Positions 22,978 to 32,491 of a stretch of DNA of 64,000 nt are shown here, one piece after another (within the stretch, counting starts at the first letter, position 1; the number at the start of each line of letters is the position of its first letter). A model generated the notes under the pieces. That model searched no databases. It had not been told where the DNA came from and was given only the letters and a program-made list of their open reading frames with translations. Source of the stretch: Cotesia glomerata. Taxonomy: Eukaryota; Arthropoda; Insecta; Hymenoptera; Braconidae. The stretch is from contig NC_058159.1 of NCBI RefSeq assembly GCF_020080835.1, positions 18,944,474-19,008,473 of the forward strand. The letters run 5' to 3'. The position numbers and the translations under genes were made by a program.

Positions 22978-23524
22978 TACACTGTAAAAAATTTTTTGGA
23001 CTCGGTGTGGTGTAAATGATTCGGTGTAAAAATTTTTAACACGGACGGTGTGAAAATCGCACTAAGTGTAGTGTTAAATTTGAACGGTGTGAATCCTAAA
23101 TTTTACACCATCAAGCGTGTAAATGTATTTCCTAAAAATTTCTCATTAATTAATTTGATTGTTTAGTTTCAGACTTGTACGATATTAGATTATAAATATA
23201 AACATGTATAGAAATGAATATTTAAAAGTATGTTTTTTTTATACTATGCCATTTCACGGAGTAAAGTCATTCCAACGTAAATCTTAATATCATTGGAAAG
23301 TCTGCAACAAGAATGTTAATATTCAAGTTGTTAAAAATTAATCTAAGTATACGGTGGATCTTATGTAAGAGTCAATTGATAAAAATCGAATGTTTATAGT
23401 CTTAAATATATTTTTATATATATTTTTAAAAATATAAGCTCATCCCGATGTTACACTCATCAAGAATCTTCATTTAAGTACCCACATAATTTTTTTATAT
23501 ATTTATATATATATTACATATATA

Positions 23525-23889
23525 CTGTACAAAAAAAACCGGTGTGTCCATGCGGTGTACGGTGTTAAATTCAACACCGAAATCAGTGTAGCAGTAACAC
23601 CGTTCGCGGTGTAAATATTTTTTTTTGGTGTTAAATCGGTGTTATAAATTTTCCGGTGTTGATACTATTTTAACTAACATAATTTTTATAATTAAACTTT
23701 TTATGTTTAATAATTAAAAATAAATAATCAAAAAAAGTTAATATTTAATTTAGAAAGTTTAAAATAATAAAATATTCAGTCGATAAATAATGAAATAATG
23801 GTGTGAAATTCTCTCGATGTAAATTTTCGATCCGTGTTACTTTAACACCATTATTAAAGGACAATTTTAGAACATCATATAAATAATCG
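23525..23889. mobile_element. ACACCGG-rich element, left portion
   Basis: It begins CTGTACAAAAAAAACCGGTG and carries many GGTGT/ACACC motifs in both orientations, a subterminal pattern like that of the enclosing element but of different sequence. The related right-hand portion is at 25222-26165. Its far end is lost where the DIRS element begins. Confidence 0.5.
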
Positions 23890-23891
23890 TA

Positions 23892-24121
23892 CACTGTAAA
23901 AAATCCGGAGTGAATTTCACTCCCATTTCACTCCCATCACTCGGAGTTCTGGAGTGAAGTAATTAATCACTCCGCGTAGGGAGTGAATCCGGAGTTTTTA
24001 TTTGCGGAGTGATTTCAGAGTGATTTCGAATTTCACTCCGAAAAACATCCGCGTTTGGAGTTTTTAAAATAAATAAAATAAGGATGAATTTTCGTTCTAC
24101 AAAAAAAATCTCAAAATTAAT

Positions 24122-24192
<71 letters not shown>

Positions 24193-25219
24193 CTTCTGTG
24201 CGTGTGTTTGTCACTGAACTCCTCCTAAAGGGCTGGACCGATTTTAATGAAATTTTTTGTGTGTCTTCCGGTGGATTCCAGAATGGTTTAAATTCACAAT
24301 TCAGTCCACGAGAAAATGTTTATTTAATAGATTTTTTATTTGTAAAATGTTGTTGACCTTGACTACCCACATGCACTTTTCATATATTTTATAAATATCA
24401 TATATATAAGATATTTGAAAAAATTCATGTGGGTACTCAAATGAAAGGTCTCGATGAGTATAAAATCATAATGGACTTATATTTATGAAAATGTTAATAA
24501 TTAACGAATGATAATGTATTTTGTTAACTAATGATGTTTTTAACGATATAAGCTCATTCCGATGTTACACTCATCGAGTTCTTTCATTTGAGTACCCACA
24601 TAACATTTTTTATACATTTTATATATGTGGTATTTGTGAAATATATAAATATATAAAATATATCAAAAATGCATGTGGGTATTCAAATGAAAGCTCTTGG
24701 TGAGTGAGTATAAAATCAGAATGGGCTTATATTTACGAAAATGTTAATTATTGAAGAATGCCCATTGCATATTGTTAACTAATGATGTTTTTAACTATAC
24801 AAGCTCATTCCTAAAATTTCTAAATTTAAGACGTGTGTACATGACAACGTCTGTCGGGTCCGCTAGTATATATATATATATATCTACATTTTTTTTCTTG
24901 ACAATTTTTAATTATAATTAATTTATAAAAAAAAAAATAAATAAAAACATTATAATAATAATTAAAATGAAATATTATTAAAAATAATAAATTAAATTTT
25001 TAATAATTAAATATAAAAAGGGTTTATAAAAATATTTTCTTTACAAAAATTTATTTATTTCCAAATTCATTTATTTTGGAAGTGAATGCGGAGTGAATTT
25101 TATTATTAATAAAAATTAACTCCTTCTCGGAGTAAATATCACTCCCGCTAGGAGTGAATCAATTAAAAATCATTCACTCTTCATTCACTCCGTGTTCACT
25201 CCGCAAATTTTTTACAGTG
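23892..25219. mobile_element. CACTGTAAAAA-ended MITE with GGAGTGA motifs, TA duplication
   Basis: The left end is CACTGTAAAAAATCCGGAG and the right end AATTTTTTACAGTG. TA flanks both (23890-23891 and 25220-25221). Subterminal ACTCC/GGAGT motifs are repeated on both sides. It shares its first 13 bp with the larger element at 22980 but otherwise differs, so the two belong to one transposase-compatibility group. The middle is occupied by a Helitron-like insertion. Confidence 0.8.
24121..24866 (+). mobile_element. Non-autonomous Helitron-like element
   Basis: The 5' end TCTTTATATATATA follows an A (24120). The 3' end 'gtcgggtccgCTAG' is followed by T (24867), as expected for insertion between A and T. 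Inside, 'actgaactcctcctaaaggg' and 'tggaccgattttaatgaaat' are phrases I associate with small insect Helitrons. A segment with 'gtgggtactcaaatgaa' is repeated (about 24430 and 24590, inverted). No Rep/helicase gene. Confidence 0.65.
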
Positions 25220-25221
25220 TA

Positions 25222-26165
25222 AACTCCAAAATAGTACATTTTAGTAATTATTTCATAACTTCTAAGTATTTTTTTTAAGATTTTCGGAATACTTCTAAGA
25301 TAATTTTAGAATCAATGCAATTTATTTGAAGCAATTTAGTTGAAATTCCGTCCATAAATCTTATGTGGAACCTTTTTTGAATAATCTTAAAACATTTTCT
25401 TAACTATTTGAGATCCAATTTTGAATACTTTTGAGACATTTTTCGGATATTTTTGAGATAATTTTGGAACATTTCTTGGACAGTTATAGAGTGTTTTTAC
25501 AACAAATTTGAAACATTTTTAGAACAATTTTACGACAATTTTGAACGTTTTTTAAATGATTTTCATAGAGATAATTTATTTTTGCACAGTTGTATATTTG
25601 TCCCGAAATTAATGGATGAAAAATTTTTTGTACAATTTCAGGACGTTTTTAGAACAATTGAAGAATTTACGAATTACCCATTTACGGTGAAATTCAAAGA
25701 ATTTTCTTTTATAATGATAATATAATGCTGTTGTGTAAGCTATGGGAGCTTATGTGTTACAATATGAGTTTATGTGCAAATGAAATATCTGAAAAAAAAA
25801 AAGCAAAGTTATCAAATTATTAATTTATCATGTTAAAACATCCATTATATTGTGAGAAACATCATGGTTACGATAAAAATAATTATTATATTGTTCCCAA
25901 ACATTTAATATTGTAAATATTATTTAACTTGTTGTATAACATTCATTAAATCGATTTCTGCGTAATTTTATAAATCGAAAATTCTTAAATAAATTTTACT
26001 TGTCTCATTTTGATAAATATTGAATATTAATTGTGTTTTATGGATCATGTAATATTCATGCTCCGATACGGTGTAAATTTATTCTACTGTTACACCGGTA
26101 TTACACCGGCTTAACACCGGATTTTTAACACCGCAAAAGAGCACCGCTACACCGTTGTTAATACA
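25222..26165. mobile_element. ACACCGG-rich element, right portion, with minisatellite
   Basis: From about 25270 to 25570 a degenerate repeat of the form 'ttttagaacaattttgaac' recurs at 20-30-bp spacing. From 26060 to 26165 several ACACCGG motifs mirror those at 23525. The border with the DIRS element lies near 26165-26180. No ORF. Confidence 0.45.
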
Positions 26166-26179
26166 CAGGTGTTACGGTA

Positions 26180-26560
26180 TTAAGTCTCCGCATATTTTGG
26201 TCTTGTTGGCCTTTTTTTAAAGGTACCCCTGATGAATCGTGAAATCATAACGTCCTTTGAGAGATTGTTCTGTGAAATCAGAGATATCGCTGTTCTTGTT
26301 GAGTTTATGGTCCCATATTTTGCTCCTTTACTAAATCTATCCGCCAAGAATTTTATGACATCAGTGTTTTGAGGATTAAAGGCATCTATTCTTTCTTGGT
26401 CTGCAAAAAACAACCACTTTTTCAGGCAGCCTTCATATTGCTTGACTGTAGACTCTGTTATGGAGTCTAACATTATTTCCGCTGCTTCGTTTGAAATTAC
26501 TTTTCTGATGAAAGCTTGCCTGATAATTTGCCGACCATTAGAGATAATTTGCGAGCATGT
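26180..26560 (-). pseudogene. DIRS tyrosine recombinase, N-terminal domain only
   Basis: The frame overlaps the end of the reverse transcriptase ORF ('AFIRKVISNEAAEIMLDSI' upstream of the first Met at 26473). It encodes the SAM-like core-binding domain: 'TVKQYEGCLKKWLFFADQE', 'VIKFLADRFSKGAKYGTIN' and 'TRTAISLIS'. It runs to about 26180 with no stop-defined C-terminus of its own sequence. The catalytic domain with Arg/His/Arg/Tyr is absent, so integration function is lost. A start at 26473 or by reinitiation in the overlap are both possible. Confidence 0.75.
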
Positions 26561-28410
26561 GGATGATTCTGTTGCCTGAAAGGAGATTGCAATAAATTAA
26601 TTTTTGGTTCAAAAATTAGAGGTGGCTGACATAGGATAGAGGTAAACAGGGGATACCACGGCTGTGCAGGCCAATGTGGTACAACTAGAACTCCCGAAGC
26701 TTTATCATTAATTATTTTTCTTAAAGCTGGTAATATAAGGGCAAAAGGTGGAAATGCATAAAACCTTTCACTCCTCCATGAGAAAGTAAATGCATCTACT
26801 AACTCTGCGTCCGGGTCCGGATAGCGCGAACAGAACCTTGAGCATTTTTTGTTAACGCGAGAACCAAAAAGATCGATTGAGAAAGGGCCATAACAACCTA
26901 AGACTTTTTGAAAGGCAGTTTGTGACAATTCCCATTCAGTATCCAGATTTACTTGTCTGGAAGCTCTATCAGCTTCGACATTTAGCTTTGACGGAATATA
27001 AGAAGCTACCACCCAAATATTCCTACTCTCGCACCATTGCCAGATACTCCTTGCTAGCTCGCTAAGCCCTGGGTATTTAATTCCTCCCGCTTTATTAATA
27101 TACGCTATTGCCGTTGTATTATCAATACGGAGTAATATTTCACAGTCGCGAGCCTCTAAGGCAAAACATTTAAGTGCAAAAAAGGCTGCTAGAAGCTCTA
27201 AATGGTTAATATGTAATTTTTGATCTTCCGGGCTCCAGAAACCGTGTGTCACATTTCCCTGTGATTCTGCATCCCAACCAGTTCTAGAAGCATCAAAACT
27301 GATGACTAGGCTGTAATTTTGGGTTTTTATTTTACTACTTGTTTTCGAGATATTTCTTTTCCACCAGAGTACATCTTCGAATACAGTCTCGTTTAGTTTC
27401 ATAGATCCCTCAAAGTCATTATTATTTACTAACAATGCCAACCATTTTGCTCTCTCAAGTCTTTTGCAAAATACTTTACCATATTCTACTCCTGGGCAAC
27501 AAGCCACTAAAATTCCTATTACATGAGCAATTGTCCTAATTTTATAGTTTCTATGGGGTTCTATGTCTCTTAGGAGCGAGATTACCTGAGATCTCTTTTT
27601 GGATGTTGGTTCAACTCGATATTTTTGCGAGTCTAAAACAAAACCAAGGTACTTACAGCTCCTGCAAGGAGTAATTTGGCTCTTAGAATAATTTATTATA
27701 AATCCTAAGGATTCTAGAAATTCGATGGTGTATTCTACATTCGTTTGACATGACTCAAAAGAATTCCCTATACACAAGATATCATCCAAGTAAATCACTG
27801 ATATGAACCCCCGAGATCTGAGCTTATTAACCACTGGCTTCATAATTTTAGTAAAAATATATGGACTAGTTGATAAGCCGAAAGGTAGGCAGGTAAATTG
27901 GTACAGCTGGCCCTTAAATCTAAACCTAAGAAATTTTTTACTAGCTTTGTCTACCGGTACTAAGAGATAGGCGTCTTCTACATCAATACTTGCCATAAAA
28001 GCATTTTTATCTAGCAAGTTTCTTGCTGATCTTAGGTCCTCCATTTTAAAATGTGACGTTTGAATAAACTCATTAAGTCTTTTAAGATTAATTATGAACC
28101 TATCTGACCCATCTGGCTTAGGGACTAAAAAGTAAGTTGAAACAAATTGACCTTCATCTTCCGTGCAAGCTTCTATAGCTTGCTTTGAAACTAACTTTTG
28201 TATTGCAACTTCAACCCTAGCCTGTTCTTCTGGAGACCATGTAGGTTCCAGAGGCTCGGAAGTTTGAAAAGGGACATTCTCAAAAGAAATATTACAGCCT
28301 TCAATGCAGTTCAGAATAAACTTATCCTCAGTTACCTTTTTCCACTGTCCAGCAAAATATTTTAGTCGACCTGCTATTTTATTTACCTTACTAGAATCCT
28401 CGTTACCCCT
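26497..28410 (-). CDS. DIRS reverse transcriptase / RNase H
   Basis: An uninterrupted frame runs from at least 28410 (open even further, overlapping the gag end) to the stop at 26497. The first in-frame Met at 28044 is inside the fingers, so it cannot be the true start. Order: fingers 'FVSTYFLVPKPDGSDRFII', palm 'MASIDVEDAYLLVPV', 'CLPFGLSTSPYIFTKI', catalytic YLDD in 'VIYLDDILCIG', connection, then RNase H with 'VISFDASRTGWD', 'HLELLAAFFALKC' and 'RIDNTTAIAYINKAGG'. The C-terminal 'HWPAQPWYP' region is typical of DIRS. No stop or frameshift was found, so this enzyme may be intact. Confidence 0.85.
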   Translation of the reverse strand, partial: RGNEDSSKVNKIAGRLKYFAGQWKKVTEDKFILNCIEGCNISFENVPFQTSEPLEPTWSPEEQARVEVAIQKLVSKQAIEACTEDEGQFVSTYFLVPKPDGSDRFIINLKRLNEFIQTSHFKMEDLRSARNLLDKNAFMASIDVEDAYLLVPVDKASKKFLRFRFKGQLYQFTCLPFGLSTSPYIFTKIMKPVVNKLRSRGFISVIYLDDILCIGNSFESCQTNVEYTIEFLESLGFIINYSKSQITPCRSCKYLGFVLDSQKYRVEPTSKKRSQVISLLRDIEPHRNYKIRTIAHVIGILVACCPGVEYGKVFCKRLERAKWLALLVNNNDFEGSMKLNETVFEDVLWWKRNISKTSSKIKTQNYSLVISFDASRTGWDAESQGNVTHGFWSPEDQKLHINHLELLAAFFALKCFALEARDCEILLRIDNTTAIAYINKAGGIKYPGLSELARSIWQWCESRNIWVVASYIPSKLNVEADRASRQVNLDTEWELSQTAFQKVLGCYGPFSIDLFGSRVNKKCSRFCSRYPDPDAELVDAFTFSWRSERFYAFPPFALILPALRKIINDKASGVLVVPHWPAQPWYPLFTSILCQPPLIFEPKINLLQSPFRQQNHPHARKLSLMVGKLSGKLSSEK

Positions 28411-28415
28411 GGTAT

Positions 28416-29320
28416 CTACTTCTTCCTCGACGTCTGACCCCTGTCGGTATTGGTTCTCTGCGCTGGTCTCGATGATGTTGCCGGAACTCGGTGTCGGTAA
28501 TTCACGCCCGTGAATTTCCTCGAAAAGTGGGAGCCCACCTGCCTGGATCTCGCAGGTGGGCCTCTCCCGTTTCCCTGAGCAAAAACTTCACTAGCTGGCT
28601 TTTTAGCTATTGGTTTATCAGTTGCCTTTAATGTAGAGGCAGCTTTAACTATAGCTTTGGCCTCTTTAACCTGTTCGGTTAACTTTTGACCATACAGCCA
28701 CTCGTCTGATACACTAGCATCAAGAGTAGGCTTAAGGTCCTTGTCTAATGTTGGCGTAATAAAAGATTTTCTAGCCTCCGACTGCTGGTGAAAAATATCT
28801 GATAGGATCTTTCCCGTATCCCAGAGATGTTGTAACAGAAGTGTCTGGTTGACTGGTTCTGTTGAGACTTCTGTCAGCATGGAGACTGCTGCACTCAGGG
28901 ATGACAGTGCTGTTCCTACGCAGCTCTGTGTCTGCTTGAAGTGTTCATCTCGTTTTTTAGCAATCTCAGTAAGGTGACGCTGTACCTCGAGATTGACTTT
29001 TGGTGCCTCAGTAACGAATTCACCATCTCTGGGATATTTCTTGAGAAGTTCTTTTCTAACTTCTTCTGAAATACCTTTTTCCATCCAGCCCTTCCACTAT
29101 TTCTTAAGTTTCTCGTTAACTTTTACCTGACAGCCTGAGTCTGTGACTTCTTCGGCTAGTACTTCCAGAAGTTCATCATCTAGTTCCGGGTAGTCCTCTT
29201 CAATTGTAACTTCACCATCCTCTATATCACCATCGTAAGGTTTTTTCATCTCTGAATCTTTGTCACTAGACTCATCTACTACTAATTTTTCAGAATTTTC
29301 ATTGGCACTATCGACGGGGT
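28416..29320 (-). pseudogene. DIRS gag, main exon, with one in-frame TAG
   Basis: The reading frame starts at a splice-like acceptor (minus strand 'tttatttacag' ending at 29321). It runs through an acidic stretch (EDGEVTIEEDYPELDDELL), a single TAG at 29094-29096, and then without shift into 'WKGWMEKGISEEVRKELLKK'. The region after the stop resembles DIRS gag proteins (KRDEHFKQTQ... LLLQHLWDTGKILSDIFHQ) and ends in a basic tail. Its last ~100 nt overlap the reverse transcriptase frame. Either the stop is a disabling mutation or it is read through; nothing in the local sequence clearly marks a readthrough site. Confidence 0.75.
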
Positions 29321-29565
29321 CTGTAAATAAAATATTTGTCATCAGTTTCATGATGAAACATAATGCCTTGTATCATAGGTATTATTCGTGTGGAATAAGC
29401 CTATCAGAAAGTATATATAAATGTATATGAATATAGATATATAACTATTGTTCGTATGGAACTAGGTTAGGCTCGTGTGGAGCTACCTCGTACGACCTTC
29501 GTATGGAAGGTATATTCATTTTGGATTTATTGGAATTTAATCATGTTTAATTAAATTATTTTTAC
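29321..29565 (-). other. Predicted 245-bp intron within DIRS gag
   Basis: Donor AAAG/GTAAAA at 29566/29565 and acceptor TTATTTACAG/AC at 29321/29320 on the minus strand. The interval has in-frame stops and is AT-rich with TATA-type simple repeats. Splicing is inferred, not observed. Confidence 0.6.
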
Positions 29566-29761
29566 CTTTAAGTGCTTGAATTTCTATATTAGGTGCCTTA
29601 TTGGCGGTCTTTTGGACCTCGATGAGTTCAGCAATAGACTTTGCCATTGCGGTTATTTGTTGTTGTAAGTCTCGCTTTGAGATTTTTGGTGATCTACTGC
29701 GATCTCTTGAAGTCGAGTGAGATCTTCTAGGTGAACGAGATCTCTTTCTCGATTTTCCCAT
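29566..29761 (-). CDS. DIRS gag, first exon (Arg/Ser-rich N-terminus)
   Basis: ATG at 29761 starts 'MGKSRKRSRSPRRSHSTSRD', an RS-type basic head, followed by a short helix-prone segment (QQQITAMAKSIAELIEVQK). The exon ends 'CTTAAAG' at 29566 before GTAAAA. The acceptor at 29321 restores the frame exactly (phase 1: the G left here plus AC gives Asp). Without splicing the frame ends 9 codons later. A 245-bp intron is therefore the simplest reading. Introns in DIRS ORFs have been reported in other animals. Confidence 0.65.
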
Positions 29762-29998
29762 GATCGAAAGTTATTTAATTTATTTAAAATGAAATAAATA
29801 ACAGCGATTTTTATTTTACGCATCCGTTGTCGTTGACACAACAAAACAATATGACGCCATGATGGTTGAGCGCCACGTAGCGGAGTTAGCGGGCAGGAAA
29901 AGTTTTTGAATTTAAACGCTAAAAGTTGTGTAGTTGACTCGTACTTGACAGTACTACAAGTAATCAATTATATAATCATCGAGAACGAGACGCAAGTA

Positions 29999-30415
29999 TA
30001 ATGAGAATCACAATTTTCACTTTAGTTAATGGTCTTACAAGTCGTAGAAAACAATTTCGTTACAATCTTAAAATAATTCTCCGACAAAGTAACTGATTAT
30101 TTTCAAAAATAATTATGTTATTAAATCTATATTTTTAAATGGAGTATTAAAATTTATACGTGGTTTTATTAAAAACCATTTTATTAAAATGTTTAATAAA
30201 TTAATTTATGTGTAGTTTAATAAATGTTAAAAAAACTTTCATCAAGTATTTATTAGTTTAATAAACGTTCATCAAGTATTGTTTTTTAATTTAATCCGTG
30301 CATTTTTGTTTTCGAATATAATCCATGCATTGCTAATTTTTACTTATAACGACTGTCGGCTATAACGACCATTAACAGGAGGTCCCTTCAACGTCGTTAT
30401 AAACGGTTTTCACTG
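29999..30415 (-). mobile_element. Tigger/pogo-like MITE, half copy
   Basis: Reverse complement of 31794-32215, the left 60% of the complete copy downstream. The outer end ACGGTTTTCACTG (30403-30415) is followed by TA. The inner edge stops near 'aatgagaatcacaa' where the DIRS 5' region begins, so it has been cut there. Confidence 0.8.
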
Positions 30416-30417
30416 TA

Positions 30418-30684
30418 GTTTTGGAAAAGACAGTCTTACTTTGAGATTGAGATCGAACGGACGTTCTGGTGATCGCGAATTCGTTATTTTCTAAGTCTCA
30501 GTCTGTCGCAAGATATTATTAATATTGTTTGTATTCTAAATTAAGTCAACCTTGTACGAGTTTATTTATTCATTCTTAATAATTGATCTTGTTGTAATCG
30601 CGAACATTAATTAATTGTATTAATAAAAATGAGTAAATCGCAAGATGCTGAATCTCCAACAAAAGCCCCTGCCTCTCTGACATA
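30418..30684 (+). pseudogene. Truncated 5' end of an unidentified gene or retroelement ORF
   Basis: A leader without ATG leads to ATG at 30629. The frame encodes 'MSKSQDAESPTKAPASLT' and then meets the inverted arm of the CACTG element at 30685, where coding ends. It may be the leader and first codons of an LTR retroelement gag or of a captured host gene. The fragment is too short to tell. Confidence 0.35.
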
Positions 30685-31236
30685 TATATAATATATATAT
30701 AAATATATAAAATATATGAAAAATTGATGTGGGTACTCAAATGAAAGGTCTCGATGAGTCAATAGTTCACAAGATACAAGGTCATTTCTTAAATATGTAT
30801 CTAGAAATAGAGCATTTTGGAATGCAGCCTAAATACTTATCATTATAAATTGACTATTGGTGAGAATGATATGAAACCATGAGAAGGCACAACTCCTGAT
30901 CAAAACTTTTCTAACGATACCAAATTTAACGATAAAAATTTTATTTTACTCCGTAAAATAGCATAATATAAAAAAAAATATACTTTTAAATAATTATTTT
31001 TACATGTTTATTTATAATCTAATATCCTACAAGCCTGAAACTAAACAATTAAATTGTATTATTAATGAGAAATTCTCAGGAAAGATATTTACACGCTTGA
31101 TGGTGTAAAATTTAAGATTCACACCGTTCAAATTTAACATTACACTTAGTGCGATTTTCAGACCGTCCGTGTTAAAAATTTTTACACCGAATCATTTACA
31201 TCGCACCGAGTCCAAAAAAATTTTTACAGTGTACAT

Positions 31237-31407
31237 ACATACATACATACATACAGACGTACATACACCATCGCGAGGTTAGTCAGGGAAGCTTCCTGAG
31301 ATCCCGAAACGTCGAGATCTAGTGAAAAATCAATTTTTGCAAAACCGGGTAAAACCAATAACTTCCCGATTTTTGAAAATCTTCGATTTTCATAGCGGGA
31401 AGTTAAA
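31237..31407 (+). repeat. Repeat R, right half (continues 22240-22977)
   Basis: Resumes with (CATA)n, then 'gcgaggttagtcagggaagc', 'aacgtcgagatctagtg' and the terminal hairpin AACTTCCCG...GCGGGAAGTT (31360-31405). This is the order seen uninterrupted at 11415-11581. Confidence 0.8.
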
Positions 31408-31436
31408 AAAAGAAAATACCAAGAAATATAACATTA

Positions 31437-31520
31437 TAAAAGTGAAGATATTGAAAGTCTGGTCCTGGATTACAATATGACAATTGTAATTTTTTCTACA
31501 ATTTTTTTTCCGTGTAGGGT
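31437..31520 (+). repeat. Unfilled copy of the target of the 36454-39814 element
   Basis: 'gatattgaaagtctggtcct' to 'ttttccgtgtagg' matches the sequences flanking 36454-39814, with no element between (here 'tttttctacaattttttt'). It therefore works as an empty site. Confidence 0.7.
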
Positions 31521-31793
31521 TTTTTAGAAACCGCAAGCTTTATTACAGTAAACATAATTTCTTTGATCTCTGACTTTAATTATTTACACTGTTTTAAGTA
31601 GAATAATTGGATGTTGGCACATTTACTATTTTTTTTTTTAATCGTAACGTTATGTATAAAACAGTTAAGTTCAAGCTTTAATGAACAAACTTAAATTTCT
31701 ATGGTCTTGTTACTCTACTCTTCGAGTGAGATTATGCGGGTCAATTGTCTAGCTCGTTAATATCACAGAGAACTTTGTTTATTTGAGTATATA

Positions 31794-32489
31794 CAGTGAA
31801 AACCGTTTATAACGACATTGAAGGGACCTCCTGTTAATGGTCGTTATAGCCGACAGTCGTTATAAGTAAAAATTAGCAATGCATGGATTATATTCGAAAA
31901 CAAAAATGCACGGATTAAATTAAAAAACAATACTTGATGAACGTTTATTAAACTAATAAATACTTGATGAAAGTTTTTTTAACATTTATTAAACTACACA
32001 TAAATTAATTTATTAAACATTTTAATAAAATGGTTTTTAATAAAACCACGTATAAATTTCAATACTCCATTTAATAATATAGATTTAATAACATAATTAT
32101 TTTTGAAAATAATCAGTTACTTTGTCGGAGAATTATTTTATGATTGTAACGAAATTGTTTTCTACAACTTGTAAGACCATTAACTAAAGTGAAAATTGTG
32201 ATTCTCATTAATTTAAAGCTGCAAAAGAATTTGATGACATCATAAGTATATTTACTGCAAAACGAATGAAAGTATTTATCAGACGCTATAACCAATGCAT
32301 TTTACTATGAGTTTACTACTATAAGTACTGTGAATTCGGTTGCTATAAACGATTTGTCGCTATAAGCAATGTTGTTATAAGCGGTTTTCGGTTTGAGAAT
32401 TTTATATTTAATAGAGACGGGACTTAAAAATTTTGTCGTAATAACCGGCACGTCGCTTTAAGCGAAGTCGCTGTAAACGGTTTTGACTG
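31794..32489 (+). mobile_element. Complete 696-bp Tigger/pogo-like MITE
   Basis: Left TIR CAGTGAAAACCGTTTATAAC and right TIR end GTAAACGGTTTTGACTG are inverted, with TA on both sides (31792-31793 and 32490-32491). Subterminal 'gctataagc' style motifs are repeated. CAGT-x-AACCG...TATAAC termini and TA duplications are typical of pogo/Tigger. No transposase. A half copy lies at 29999-30415. Confidence 0.85.
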
Positions 32490-32491
32490 TA

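Larger units (their letters stand above)
26180..29998 (-). mobile_element. DIRS-type (tyrosine-recombinase) retrotransposon, 3'-truncated
   Basis: In minus orientation, the order is gag with an apparent intron (29761 to 28416), reverse transcriptase/RNase H (28410 to 26497) and a tyrosine recombinase cut after its core-binding domain (to 26180). DIRS elements integrate with a tyrosine recombinase instead of a DDE integrase. The catalytic R-H-R-Y half and the terminal repeats that normally follow are missing, because the element ends at the border with the ACACCGG-rich element. The 5' region 29762-29998 has no ORF and abuts a Tigger-like fragment. Confidence 0.85.
22980..31231. mobile_element. 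CACTGTAAAAA-ended element with ~0.55-kb TIRs, host of further insertions
   Basis: The left TIR (22980-23524) reads CACTGTAAAAAATTTTTTGG with GGTGT-rich sequence. The right TIR (about 30685-31231) is its reverse complement, down to the distal 'gtgggtactcaaatgaa' segment. TA flanks both ends (22978-22979 and 31232-31233), and repeat R continues across, so the insertion is certain. The original element was probably little more than its two inverted arms. The 7 kb between them is made of later insertions (23525-30684). No transposase of its own is visible. Confidence 0.75.
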
